Below, one piece after another: positions 8,427 through 18,046 of a DNA stretch of 64,000 bases. The stretch comes from Pseudomonadota bacterium. GTDB taxonomy: Bacteria > Pseudomonadota > Gammaproteobacteria > Steroidobacterales > Steroidobacteraceae. The stretch's first letter is position 1; every line of letters starts with the position of its first letter. Position numbers and translations under genes: made by a program. The stretch spans positions 62,001-126,000 of the forward strand of contig JADJOO010000005.1 in the NCBI GenBank assembly GCA_016713725.1, written 5' to 3'. The notes under the pieces are model-generated. The model was not told the DNA's origin and did no database searches. It saw only the letters and a program-made list of their open reading frames with translations.

Positions 8427-9689
8427 TCATGCGTCCCGCTCCAGCACGATCTCGCCACCGCGCACGACCATGCTGCATGGATTGAAGCCGATCCAGTAAC
8501 CGAGTTCGTCAGGTGTATCGATCGACCACGCTGCGAAGTCCGCCTGGAAGCCCGGCGCTATCTGGCCCAGCCGATCGCCCAGTCCGAGCGCGCGGGCGGC
8601 ATTGCGCGTGACGCCGTCCAGCACCTCTTCGCTCGTCATGCCGAACAGCCGGCGTGCCATGTTCATTGCGGTCTGCAGCGATGCGCCTGGCGCCGAGCCG
8701 GGATTCGCGTCGCTCGCAACCGCCATGGGCACGCGGTGCCGACGGAACATGTCGATCGGTGGCAGGCGCGGATCGGCGAGCACGTAATAGGCTACGGGCA
8801 GCAGCACCGCGACGGTGCCGGCCCGCGCCAGTTCGATCGCATCGTCTTCCGTCGCGTATTCGAGGTGATCGCAAGCGAGCGCACCGTGACGGGCGGCCAT
8901 GCGGCTGCCACCGATGTTGCTGATCTGTTCGGCATGGAGTCGCACCGGCCAGCCGTGCGTTCTCGCGGCAGCAAAGAGCCGGTCGCACTGCGTCGCGCTG
9001 AACGCGATGCTTTCACAGTACGCATCCACCATGTCGACCAGCGCCCGCTCGACTGCCCGCGAGCTCTCCCCCGTCGGCGGGGGAGGGCTACGCTCTTGAG
9101 CGAAGAGCGGCAACCATTCCTGGGCGATCAGGTCGATGTACGCGTCCTCGCGTCCCCTGAACTCGGGTGGTGTTGCGTGAGCCGCGAGCAAAGAGGTCAC
9201 GACGGTCACCGGTAGCCGCTGCTCCAACGCGCGTGCCGCGACGAGCATGCGCCGCTCCGACTCGAAGTCCAGCCCGTATCCCGACTTGATCTCGACCGTC
9301 GTCACGCCTTCCTGCAGCAGGGCGCGCAACCGTGGCTCACTGCGTCGAACCAGCTCGTCGACGTCTGCGGCACGAGTCGCGCGCACGGTGTTCAGGATGC
9401 CGCCGCCCGCACGCGCGATGTCGGCGTAACTCGTGCCCGCGGTGCGGCGCGCGAATTCCGTCGCGCGCTGGCCGGCGAATACGATGTGCGTGTGGCAGTC
9501 GATGAGGCCGGGCGTCAGCCAGCGGCCCGCCAGCTCGATCGTGCGTTCGGCAGAGATGCCGGCAGGCAGATCCTGCGCTGCACCGACCCAGGTGATCGTG
9601 TCGTCTTCGGAGACGACGGCACCGTCACGGAAGACGCGGCGACCTTCGTCGCAGGTGAGGAGGGAGAGATTGCGCCAGACGGTCCGCAA
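8427..9689 (-). CDS. hutI: Imidazolonepropionase
   Basis: A 420-residue amidohydrolase that opens the ring of 4-imidazolone-5-propanoate to N-formiminoglutamate, the third step of histidine degradation. Metal ligands are visible in DCHTHIVFAG (His 66 and 68), LHAEQIS, and SDANPGSAPG. The family N-terminus begins right at the first codon, which is TTG; there is no Shine-Dalgarno because the preceding bases are the C-rich strand of a GGGGTTA repeat. Residues about 194-208 (SPPPPTGE region) are encoded by two adjacent perfect palindromes and look like an insertion between conserved segments. It lies 66 bases after hutU. Confidence 0.9.
   Translation of the reverse strand: MRTVWRNLSLLTCDEGRRVFRDGAVVSEDDTITWVGAAQDLPAGISAERTIELAGRWLTPGLIDCHTHIVFAGQRATEFARRTAGTSYADIARAGGGILNTVRATRAADVDELVRRSEPRLRALLQEGVTTVEIKSGYGLDFESERRMLVAARALEQRLPVTVVTSLLAAHATPPEFRGREDAYIDLIAQEWLPLFAQERSPPPPTGESSRAVERALVDMVDAYCESIAFSATQCDRLFAAARTHGWPVRLHAEQISNIGGSRMAARHGALACDHLEYATEDDAIELARAGTVAVLLPVAYYVLADPRLPPIDMFRRHRVPMAVASDANPGSAPGASLQTAMNMARRLFGMTSEEVLDGVTRNAARALGLGDRLGQIAPGFQADFAAWSIDTPDELGYWIGFNPCSMVVRGGEIVLERDA
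9066..9109. repeat. Two adjacent perfect palindromes inside hutI
   Basis: CTCCCCC (9066-9072) pairs with GGGGGAG (9079-9085), and CGCTCTT (9091-9097) pairs with AAGAGCG (9103-9109). They fall within the reading frame of hutI and encode a proline-rich stretch not expected between the flanking conserved parts of the protein. This arrangement is typical of a short REP-like element inserted in frame. Confidence 0.5.
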
Positions 9690-9690
9690 A

Positions 9691-9724
9691 GGGGATAGGG
9701 GTTAGGGGTTAGGGGTTAGTCGGA
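9691..9724. repeat. GGGGTTA heptamer repeat, half element
   Basis: Tandem units GGGGATA, GGGGTTA, GGGGTTA, GGGGTTA followed by GTCGGA. This is one of five related places in the window. It sits between hutU and hutI and abuts the hutI start codon on its C-rich side. Confidence 0.75.
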
Positions 9725-9755
9725 ATGTACAGCGTAGCCTGAGACCGCGGCGCCC

Positions 9756-11432
<1,677 letters not shown>

Positions 11433-11520
11433 GCGCGCCTTATAGCATTCCTGCCACGGCCGACAGCACCAGCCGGAGTGTTGCGGCCGAGCGGGATCTG
11501 GACGGCGGGCGCCCGGAAGA

Positions 11521-13341
11521 TCAGCCCACTACGCGCTCGACCTCGCGTTCGACGAGGTCGGCAATGCTCCTGCTCTCGTCGAGGAGGTGCGCGATCTCCG
11601 CGCGGGCGCGCTCGACGAATTCGGGATCCTTGATCGATTTCAGGTTGATGCGCGCGTTGTAGGCCGCGCCCTTCACCCCCGCGAGGGCGACCAGGGCGCC
11701 GACTCCGGCGTCAGTAATCATGACGTCGTTGCCGCAGCGCACGGCCTGCAGGCACAGTTCCATTGCCGCGCGGCACTGCCGGGCAGTCTGCAACGGGATC
11801 TCGGTGGCGTGCCTGTAGCCGGACTGGAGCGCCTGGCTGCGCGCGGACTTCTGGTCCGACGTGTCCTTCGGCATGCGCAGGGCGTCCATCACGCCGTTGA
11901 AAGCCTGCGTGTCCGCGTCGACCGCGGCCAGCAGGAGGTCCTTGACGCCTTGCGCCCTGGCGGCAAGCCCGTCCAGTTCCTCGTAGCGGCCGGCAAACTC
12001 GGCCTTGCCGGCCGTGAGGTTCGCGACCATCGCGGCCAGCGCCGCGCCGATCGAGCCCGACAACGCGGCGATCGAACCTCCGCCCGGAGCGGGCGTGTCG
12101 CGCGAGACCTCGTCGACGAACTCGCCGACCGTCTTACGGACAAGGTCACCGGCGGGGCGGGGCAGGCCCAGTACCTTCTTCTCCGTTTCGAATGGCGCGA
12201 CGTCGCGCAGACCCATGGCCTGCACCGCGGTTTCGATCACGTCGCCAAGGGGGAGCCCGGTGGACTTGCGCATGCGACGCAGGTAATAGCGGCCGGACTC
12301 CAGCATGGCGTCGAAGGGGACCACGCCGACGATCTCGGAACCGGTGACGGCAATGCCGCGCAGCGCGGCCTCCTCCCGCGCGGCCTCCAGGACCGCATGG
12401 GCCGGCGTCACCTTGAAATCGGTCAGGTTGATGGAGATCTGCGCGCGACGGTACTTGTCGACCACCCAGCCGACCGCCTTGACGTGCGAGAAGCGGCCGT
12501 CCACGTACACGGGCCTTCCCGCGACCGTTTCCGTCGGGTAGTCGAGTGCGGCGTAGCGGGCGGCCAGGTCCCTGCCGTGGGCGTCGAGGTAATGCGCCGC
12601 AAGCGCGTCCCATGACTTCGCGACATGCTCGCAGGCGCCGCAGGGGAAGCGGTCCTTGCCGAACACCACCACCTCGCCCTTGTAGTAGAAAGGCGAGACG
12701 TTGCCGCTGCGCTTGTGGCGGCCGCGCTCGCGCAGGTTGTAGGCGATGTCGTCCGCGTACCGCTTGTCGGTGGTTGCAAGGTTGACGTTGTAGGCGATCA
12801 GGAACTCGCGCGCGCCGATGATGTAGGCGCCGGCCAGCGGATTGTGCGTGGCCGGGCCGAAATCGGGCCTCCAGTCCGGCTGCTCCAGCCTGCCTGCCAG
12901 CCCCTCGTATTCGCCGGCCCGCACTGCGGCAAGGTTCTTGCGGGACGGACTCGTTGCGGCGTGTTCGTAGAGATACACCGGGATGCCGAGGTTGCCAATG
13001 CGGCCGCCGCATTCCCGTGCCAACGCCACGCAGTCGGCCATGGTGACGCCGGCGACAGGCACGAAGGGGCAGACGTCCATCGCGCCCATGCGCGCGTGGC
13101 TGCCGTGATGTTTCGTCATGTCGATGGTTTCGGCGGCGCGCTTGCCGGCGCGGAAGGCCGCCTCGACCACCGCCTCCGGCGGACCGACGAAGGTGATGAC
13201 CGTGCGGTTGGTGTCTTCGCCCGGATCGACGTCGAGCAGCGTCACGCCGCGGACAGCCTCGATCTCCGCCGAGATACCGCGGATCACCGCGGCGTCGCGC
13301 CCTTCGGAAAAATTGGGCACGCATTCCACCAGCTTGCTCAT
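11521..13341 (-). CDS. ftcD: Bifunctional glutamate formimidoyltransferase / formimidoyl-THF cyclodeaminase
   Basis: About 606 residues. The N-terminal formimidoyltransferase begins LVECVPNFSEGRD and contains HHGSHARMGAMDVCPFVPV; the C-terminal cyclodeaminase begins near SRDTPAPGGGSIAALSGSIG. The enzyme moves the formimino group of N-formiminoglutamate to tetrahydrofolate and then releases ammonia to give 5,10-methenyl-THF, completing histidine degradation. This is the fused architecture known from animals. It is longer than the animal enzyme because of the linker near 325-400. ATG 13341 has GGAG at a good distance. The gene heads the hut operon and is divergent from 13510. Confidence 0.9.
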   Translation of the reverse strand: MSKLVECVPNFSEGRDAAVIRGISAEIEAVRGVTLLDVDPGEDTNRTVITFVGPPEAVVEAAFRAGKRAAETIDMTKHHGSHARMGAMDVCPFVPVAGVTMADCVALARECGGRIGNLGIPVYLYEHAATSPSRKNLAAVRAGEYEGLAGRLEQPDWRPDFGPATHNPLAGAYIIGAREFLIAYNVNLATTDKRYADDIAYNLRERGRHKRSGNVSPFYYKGEVVVFGKDRFPCGACEHVAKSWDALAAHYLDAHGRDLAARYAALDYPTETVAGRPVYVDGRFSHVKAVGWVVDKYRRAQISINLTDFKVTPAHAVLEAAREEAALRGIAVTGSEIVGVVPFDAMLESGRYYLRRMRKSTGLPLGDVIETAVQAMGLRDVAPFETEKKVLGLPRPAGDLVRKTVGEFVDEVSRDTPAPGGGSIAALSGSIGAALAAMVANLTAGKAEFAGRYEELDGLAARAQGVKDLLLAAVDADTQAFNGVMDALRMPKDTSDQKSARSQALQSGYRHATEIPLQTARQCRAAMELCLQAVRCGNDVMITDAGVGALVALAGVKGAAYNARINLKSIKDPEFVERARAEIAHLLDESRSIADLVEREVERVVG

Positions 13342-13509
13342 GTCCGGCTCCGCAACGCTTGTGACGTCAAAGGGTCCTGACAAGTTAACTCTTTTCGCCG
13401 TGAAAAGCGGGTCTGCCCGAATCGTTCCCGCACAGCGGCCGACTCACGTGGAATCCGTACGGGATATCATCCAGGCCGTCACTGGAGCCGTACGCTGCTG
13501 GAGTGCCGC

Positions 13510-13731
13510 ATGATCCGCGCTTTCTTCATCCTCTCGCTGCTGCAGCTCGTCGCGTTCTGGAAGATCCTGCCGCGCATGGGCTTTCCGCCCTGGCTCGCGA
13601 TCATGGCGTCGATCCCGCTCGTGAACCTGATCCTGTTCTATTACCTCGCGTTGTCGCCGTGGCCGCGCGAGGGCCGCTGGCTCGACCCCGGGGCCGGACC
13701 GGGAGACGGCCAAGGCAACGCGAAATTCTGA
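13510..13731 (+). CDS. Small two-helix membrane protein
   Basis: A 73-residue protein with two hydrophobic segments (FFILSLLQLVAFWKIL and WLAIMASIPLVNLILFYYLA) and a glycine-rich polar tail. No family is recognised. The phase of hydrophobicity and the clean start suggest a real gene. It is divergent from ftcD across a 168-base gap. Confidence 0.55.
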   Translation: MIRAFFILSLLQLVAFWKILPRMGFPPWLAIMASIPLVNLILFYYLALSPWPREGRWLDPGAGPGDGQGNAKF

Positions 13732-13791
13732 TAACGTGCGCCGGCATTCGCCGCGCGTCGCGCGGCACGAACACACTCCGAGGACGCAGAC

Positions 13792-14128
13792 ATGGCTGGC
13801 CCGAACGCACCCGATCCCCGCATGGACGTCAACGACCTCTATCGCGAGGAGATCTATTCCGACCGCAAGGTCGGCACGATACGCGTGATGACGGCAGATC
13901 ATGACGCCGGCCGGCGTGCTGCCGCTGTCGTTCGAAATTCCCGCCACGAACCTGGCTGCAGCCTGCGCAGGCTTTGCCGAAGGCGCCAAGATCGCGTTCG
14001 ACGAGACCATGCAGGAACTGCAGGAGATGCGCCGGCAGCAGGCGTCTTCGATCGTGATTCCGGATGCCGGAGCCGCCGCCGCGTTGGGTCAGGGCGCGCC
14101 ACCTCGTGGAAAGATCCAGTTCCCCTGA
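13792..14128 (+). pseudogene. Conserved cytoplasmic protein broken by an internal deletion and frameshift
   Basis: The first reading frame begins at ATG 13792 and reads DVNDLYREEIYSDRKVGTIRVMT, then becomes arginine-rich nonsense. The correct continuation is in the next frame from about 13895 (QIMTPAGVLPLSFEI ... SSIVIPDAG), stopping at 14128. From memory of similar proteins, roughly 20-30 residues are missing between the two parts. Either the gene has suffered a deletion or the consensus has one. Function of the family is unknown. Confidence 0.5.
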
Positions 14129-14137
14129 GGGGAAGTG

Positions 14138-14170
14138 ACTAGGGGTCAGGGGTTAGGGGTTAGTCCGAGG
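14138..14170. repeat. GGGGTTA heptamer repeat, half element
   Basis: Reads AGGGGTC, AGGGGTT, AGGGGTT, AGTCCGAGG: the same heptamers and the same GTCgGAGG boundary as the other copies. It begins ten bases after the stop codon at 14126-14128. Confidence 0.7.
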
Positions 14171-14186
14171 ACCGGCAATGCCGGTC
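14170..14186. terminator. Possible hairpin terminator
   Basis: GACCGGC and GCCGGTC are perfectly complementary across a three-base loop and are followed by TTCT. The T-run is weak, so a terminator role is tentative. The following bases up to 14448 hold no recognisable gene on either strand. Confidence 0.35.
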
Positions 14187-14448
14187 TTCTGGATTTCAGA
14201 TCGCGTCCAGGCACCCGGCCATAGGCGCAATTCCCGATCGATAGACCACTATCTGGTTGCTGGTCGTACGTAGGCAACCCAAGCACTTGTGCGAAAAGTG
14301 AGAGCCAGTTCTGCTGCATAGCAGCAAAACAGGTTTAGGATCATCCCGAGTCGATGTCCCAGCGCACCGTTGCGGGAGACCGAGCCCGTGAACTGGCATG
14401 GCCCGATGACCGCCAGGCGGCACGCAGACACCGACGGAGGAGACGATC

Positions 14449-14646
14449 ATGGAAATGTCCTGGATGGAAACCTTCGAACTGCTTGGCCTCGACGTCCTTG
14501 CCGTCATTCTGCTGACGCTCCTGCTGCTCAACTTCGTCGAGCATGCGGTGCATTCGGCCTGGGACACGGCGCGCGGCCGTCGCCCACGCGTCTCGAACGC
14601 AGTCACCCGGCCGCAGCCGAGGCTCGGCGGCGTCAAGCACGTCTGA
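14449..14646 (+). CDS. Small single-span membrane protein
   Basis: A 65-residue protein with a strong ribosome site (GGAGGAG, 8-14 bases upstream), one hydrophobic helix (VLAVILLTLLLLNFV, about residues 17-31) and a basic C-terminal tail. No family recognised. The clear start signal makes it a probable gene. Confidence 0.5.
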   Translation: MEMSWMETFELLGLDVLAVILLTLLLLNFVEHAVHSAWDTARGRRPRVSNAVTRPQPRLGGVKHV

Positions 14647-14733
14647 TCCCGGAGCCAAGCCTGCCTGCCCTTGCACGGCAGGGCGCGCAGCGGCTACAAG
14701 CGTTCCCTCACGCGGGGTAACGAGGGCGATGTC

Positions 14734-15585
14734 ATGGCAGGTCGTTTCGCACGCAGTCTCGTGCTGGCCAGGGCATCCTGGTCCGTCATCCGGGCGGACA
14801 AAGAACTCCTCTGGCTTCCCGTGCTCTCCGTCCTGGCGCTGATGCTGCTGGTTGGCAGCTTCGTTGCCCCGGCGGTCGCGCTTGGCGCCTTCGATGCCGC
14901 GGTCGCCACGGGTGATCCCCCCGCCGGCTTCGCCCTCGTCGCGTTCGTCTTCTACGTGCTCGCTTATTTCGTCGCGCTTTTCTTCAATACCGCGCTGGTC
15001 GGCGCCGCGATGATCCGCATGGACGGCGGCAACCCGACGCTCCGCGACGGGCTCGCGATCGCAAGGTCGCGGGCGGGTCGTATTTTCGGCTATGCCGTCA
15101 TCGCCGCCACGGTCGGCCTGCTGCTGCAGGCGCTCGAGGAGCGTGTCGGCTGGGTTGGCCGGTTCGTCATCAAGCTGGTCGGCGTTGCCTGGACGCTCGC
15201 GACATTCCTGGTCGTACCGGTGCTCGTGACGCGCGACGTGGGCCCGATCGACGCGGTCAAGGCGAGCGCTGCGCTGTTGCGTGAGACGTGGGGCGAGAAC
15301 CTGATCGGGACCGTCGGCCTGGGGATGGCCTTCGTCGTCGCGTACCTCGTCGTGCTGCTGGCCGGTGGTGGGCTCATCCTGCTGGCGATCAAGGCCGGGT
15401 TGCCGTTCATGGCCATCGTCACGTTGCTGCTGGCCCTCGTCGCCCTCGTCGCGCTGTCGACGCTGCAGGCGACCATGCAGGGCGTCTATTCCGCCGCGCT
15501 CTATCGCCACGCAACCGAGCCGGGCCGTCCGTTCGCGGGATTTACGCCGGAACTGATGGCAGTTGCGTTCAAGCCCAAGGGTTGA
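14734..15585 (+). CDS. DUF6159-type polytopic membrane protein
   Basis: About 283 residues with at least six membrane segments. The N-terminus MAGRFARSLVLARASWSVIR and the following helix match the DUF6159 family of unknown function. Conserved features include the MIRMDGGNPTLRDG loop and the cytoplasmic segment PIDAVKASAALLRETWGENL, which is also seen in related proteins. ATG 14734 is preceded by GAGGG. It converges on the thermonuclease gene. Confidence 0.72.
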   Translation: MAGRFARSLVLARASWSVIRADKELLWLPVLSVLALMLLVGSFVAPAVALGAFDAAVATGDPPAGFALVAFVFYVLAYFVALFFNTALVGAAMIRMDGGNPTLRDGLAIARSRAGRIFGYAVIAATVGLLLQALEERVGWVGRFVIKLVGVAWTLATFLVVPVLVTRDVGPIDAVKASAALLRETWGENLIGTVGLGMAFVVAYLVVLLAGGGLILLAIKAGLPFMAIVTLLLALVALVALSTLQATMQGVYSAALYRHATEPGRPFAGFTPELMAVAFKPKG

Positions 15586-15597
15586 GACCGCGCCAGC

Positions 15598-16119
15598 TCA
15601 CTTACCGAGCTCCGCAACGCACGCGGCGACGGTTTCCCGGGAGTAGTCGGTAAAGTGACCCTCGCGCGACTTGCGTTGCCGCCATTCCCAGGGCGCCACC
15701 CGGTCGGCTGGTGGCAGGCGCCAGAGTCCCCGTTCCTGCTCGCGCGCCGCTTTCTCGTGCGCGCAGTACGCGGGTTCGTCGGCATAGCGGCGGTACGTCC
15801 AGGCATTGCCGGACTTGATCATCGCCGCGTTCACGTCCACGCCATCGAGCCACACGCGCGCGACCAGCCGGTCGTAGCGGTCTTGTTCGAAGGGCTCCAC
15901 CTCGACGGCTTTACCGAAGATCAGGTCCGAAAGGGCTGCCTTGGCGGCCTTGCCGTGCGGCTGGCCGAATTCCGGCGCGTCGATCGCGTGGAAGCGGACT
16001 CGGATCATCCCGGAGTCGAGTCGCACGTCGGCGGTGTCGCCATCGATCACCCCCACGACGACACCTTGCAGTACCGCAGGGTTGTTGGCTACCTCGGCCT
16101 GGCAGGACGGCGCAATCAA
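15598..16119 (-). CDS. Thermonuclease-family (staphylococcal nuclease-like) exported nuclease
   Basis: At least 173 residues of an SNase domain: GVIDGDTADVRL, RVRFHAIDAPEFGQPHGKAA (Arg and Asp active-site region) and DRYDRLVARVWLDGVDVNAAMI with the second arginine. These enzymes cut DNA and RNA with calcium. The start written here is TTG 16119. The codons just upstream encode LTWLSRFLAVAAG, which looks like the core of a signal peptide, so the true start is probably a non-ATG codon about 12-20 codons further upstream. Confidence 0.78.
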   Translation of the reverse strand: MIAPSCQAEVANNPAVLQGVVVGVIDGDTADVRLDSGMIRVRFHAIDAPEFGQPHGKAAKAALSDLIFGKAVEVEPFEQDRYDRLVARVWLDGVDVNAAMIKSGNAWTYRRYADEPAYCAHEKAAREQERGLWRLPPADRVAPWEWRQRKSREGHFTDYSRETVAACVAELGK

Positions 16120-16429
16120 TCCCGCGGCGACTGCCAGGAAGCGGCTGAGCCAGGTGAGCGGCCCGGTCGCATCGTCAGTCCGCCGCGTCTTGCCGCATTG
16201 CCGGGCCGCGCGGGTTGTCGGGGTCGTGCCGGGCGAAGGTCTCGTCGAGGTCCGTCACGGCTTGGGCGGGAGCAGCAGCATGCATGGAAGATCTTCCTCG
16301 ACGGTCGGGCGCGCCATTGTGCGCCTGGGCAGAATCTGCCGGAACTGCATGCAAATTCGACGCGGCACGTTTCCCCAGCGGCGTTAGCGTGGGACCCGTC
16401 GGGCCTGGGAGGGTCGGGAGGGTACGTGC
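16120..16429. other. Divergent intergenic region
   Basis: About 310 bases between the thermonuclease and the secreted protein at 16430. The part next to the thermonuclease may encode the beginning of its signal peptide. No convincing gene, RNA or hairpin was seen in the rest. Confidence 0.4.
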
Positions 16430-16900
16430 ATGAATACGGCGTCGACGCGAAGGCCTCGGTGGGGATTGCAGGGTCGGAGAGCCCTCGTCGCGCTGCTCGT
16501 CATCGCTGCAACCCGCCTGCACGCGGCTCCGTTCGTCGCGGCGGCCGTGGGGTTCTCCTCCGGGGCTGCACCGGTGTGCGTCCATGAGTCCGCACGCGAG
16601 TCGTACGCCCCGCGCGACTTCCTGGGCTACGCTTGCCTCGACGATCGCTGCAACTCGCACAAGGCCGGGTTCGACTGGGCCGAACGCAATGGGATCGCCG
16701 ACGCCCTTGCCTGTACCTCGCGGAACGACCCGGGGTTCGTGGAGGGATGTCGCGCCTTCGCGGAGGAGGCCGTCACTCCGGAGCAGGCCGGTTTCGAATG
16801 GGCGCGCGAAAACGAGCTTGACGACACCTGCCTTTGCCCGGGGGCGGGGTCGGCCTTCGAAGCCGGCTGCGCGGCCTACGTCACGGGGTTTGCGCAGTGA
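16430..16900 (+). CDS. Secreted Cys-rich protein with an internal duplication
   Basis: 156 residues with a signal peptide (hydrophobic to LHAAP). The mature part contains two copies of a roughly 33-residue unit, about 78-112 and 119-151, each with AGF-[DE]-WA, an Asn, Cys residues and a closing GC-x-A (KAGFDWAERN ... FVEGCRA and QAGFEWAREN ... FEAGCAA). Eight cysteines in all suggest disulfide bonds. No known family is recognised. It lies immediately upstream of the LytS-type sensor gene in the same direction. Confidence 0.6.
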   Translation: MNTASTRRPRWGLQGRRALVALLVIAATRLHAAPFVAAAVGFSSGAAPVCVHESARESYAPRDFLGYACLDDRCNSHKAGFDWAERNGIADALACTSRNDPGFVEGCRAFAEEAVTPEQAGFEWARENELDDTCLCPGAGSAFEAGCAAYVTGFAQ

Positions 16901-16972
16901 CGGCAGGACGAACGGTGCCCGGCGTGCGACGAATCGTTACCGGGGCCGGGGCCGCCCCGCTAAGCTCCCGCG

Positions 16973-18046
16973 GTGACTCTCGACGACCTCCGCCGCAACC
17001 GCGACCTGCTCTTCTGGGCGCTGCACACGCTTGGCTGGAGCGCGTACCTGATCACCCAGTACCTGGGTGCGCTCCTCTATGAGAAGCCGACGTCCTACAT
17101 CAAGGTCGTGCTCGCGGCGGCTGCCGGCGGTTTCCTGCTCTCCGCGCCGCTGCGCTACTTCTATCGGCGCCTCTGGGGACAGCGGTTCGCGATCGTCGCC
17201 CCCGCCGTTTTGCTCGCAGCCTGGGTCGTCGCGCTCTGCTGGCGCGTTGTCATCAACTCGTCGTACCTGCGCTGGGTCGAAACGGAGTCGATGGCCGGTG
17301 AACCGTGGTATGGCATCTTCGTCGGGACTCTCAGCTCGACCTACCTGCTGTTGTGCTGGTCGGGCCTGTACTTCGGCATCAAGTATTACGAGGCCCTGCA
17401 GGAGCAGCGCGAATCGATGCTGCGTGCTTCCGCGCTCGCGCAGGAGGCCCAGGTGAAGATGCTGCGGTACCAGCTGAACCCGCACTTTCTATTCAACACG
17501 CTGAACGCCATTTCGACGCTGATCCTCGACAACCAGGGCAAGATCGCCAACCAGGCCGTCGGACGGCTGTCGGACTTCCTGCGGTACACGCTCGACCAGG
17601 ACCCGATGAAGAAGGTCACGCTGCGGCAGGAACTCGACGCGCTGAACCTCTACCTGGGCATCGAGCAGTTGCGGTTCGGCGACCGCCTGAAACTCGACTA
17701 CGATATCGACGAGAGCGTGACGCAGGCGCTGGTGCCATCGCTCGTGCTGCAGCCGCTGGTCGAGAATTCGCTCAAGTACGCAGTGGCGCCGCGCGAAGAG
17801 GGCGGCCGGCTTCGCATCGAGGCGCGCGAGGAGCAGGGCAAGCTGCGGCTCGTCGTGCAGGACGACGGTCCGGGCCTGCCGGTGGGTGTTGAACTCGGTG
17901 CCGGACGTGGCGTAGGTTTCCGCAACACGCGCGAGCGGCTCGCCGTCCTCTATGGGGACCGGCAGAAACTCGCCGTGCGCTTCTCCAGGCCGGGTCTCCG
18001 GCTCGAGATCACGATGCCATTCGAACGGGCGACGCAACCGACATGA
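16973..18046 (+). CDS. LytS/AlgZ-type sensor histidine kinase
   Basis: 357 residues. Four to five membrane segments occupy residues 10-140. The His_kinase domain follows, with the phospho-accepting H in LNPHFLFNTLNAI, the N-box VENSLKYA and the nucleotide loop DDGPGLP. Such kinases pair with LytTR regulators and control cell wall, competence or exopolysaccharide genes. The GTG start at 16973 begins the family N-terminus. The stop overlaps the ATG of the regulator (ATGA), a tight translational coupling. Confidence 0.87.
   Translation: MTLDDLRRNRDLLFWALHTLGWSAYLITQYLGALLYEKPTSYIKVVLAAAAGGFLLSAPLRYFYRRLWGQRFAIVAPAVLLAAWVVALCWRVVINSSYLRWVETESMAGEPWYGIFVGTLSSTYLLLCWSGLYFGIKYYEALQEQRESMLRASALAQEAQVKMLRYQLNPHFLFNTLNAISTLILDNQGKIANQAVGRLSDFLRYTLDQDPMKKVTLRQELDALNLYLGIEQLRFGDRLKLDYDIDESVTQALVPSLVLQPLVENSLKYAVAPREEGGRLRIEAREEQGKLRLVVQDDGPGLPVGVELGAGRGVGFRNTRERLAVLYGDRQKLAVRFSRPGLRLEITMPFERATQPT

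Noticed and set aside
9691..9724. CRISPR-like or telomere-like array
   Set aside because: Units are seven bases without spacers; not CRISPR. Similarity to telomere repeats is only in composition.
14341..15510. Open frame antisense to the DUF6159 gene
   Set aside because: Gln/Arg/Asp-rich shadow with no domain; the plus-strand membrane protein is convincing.
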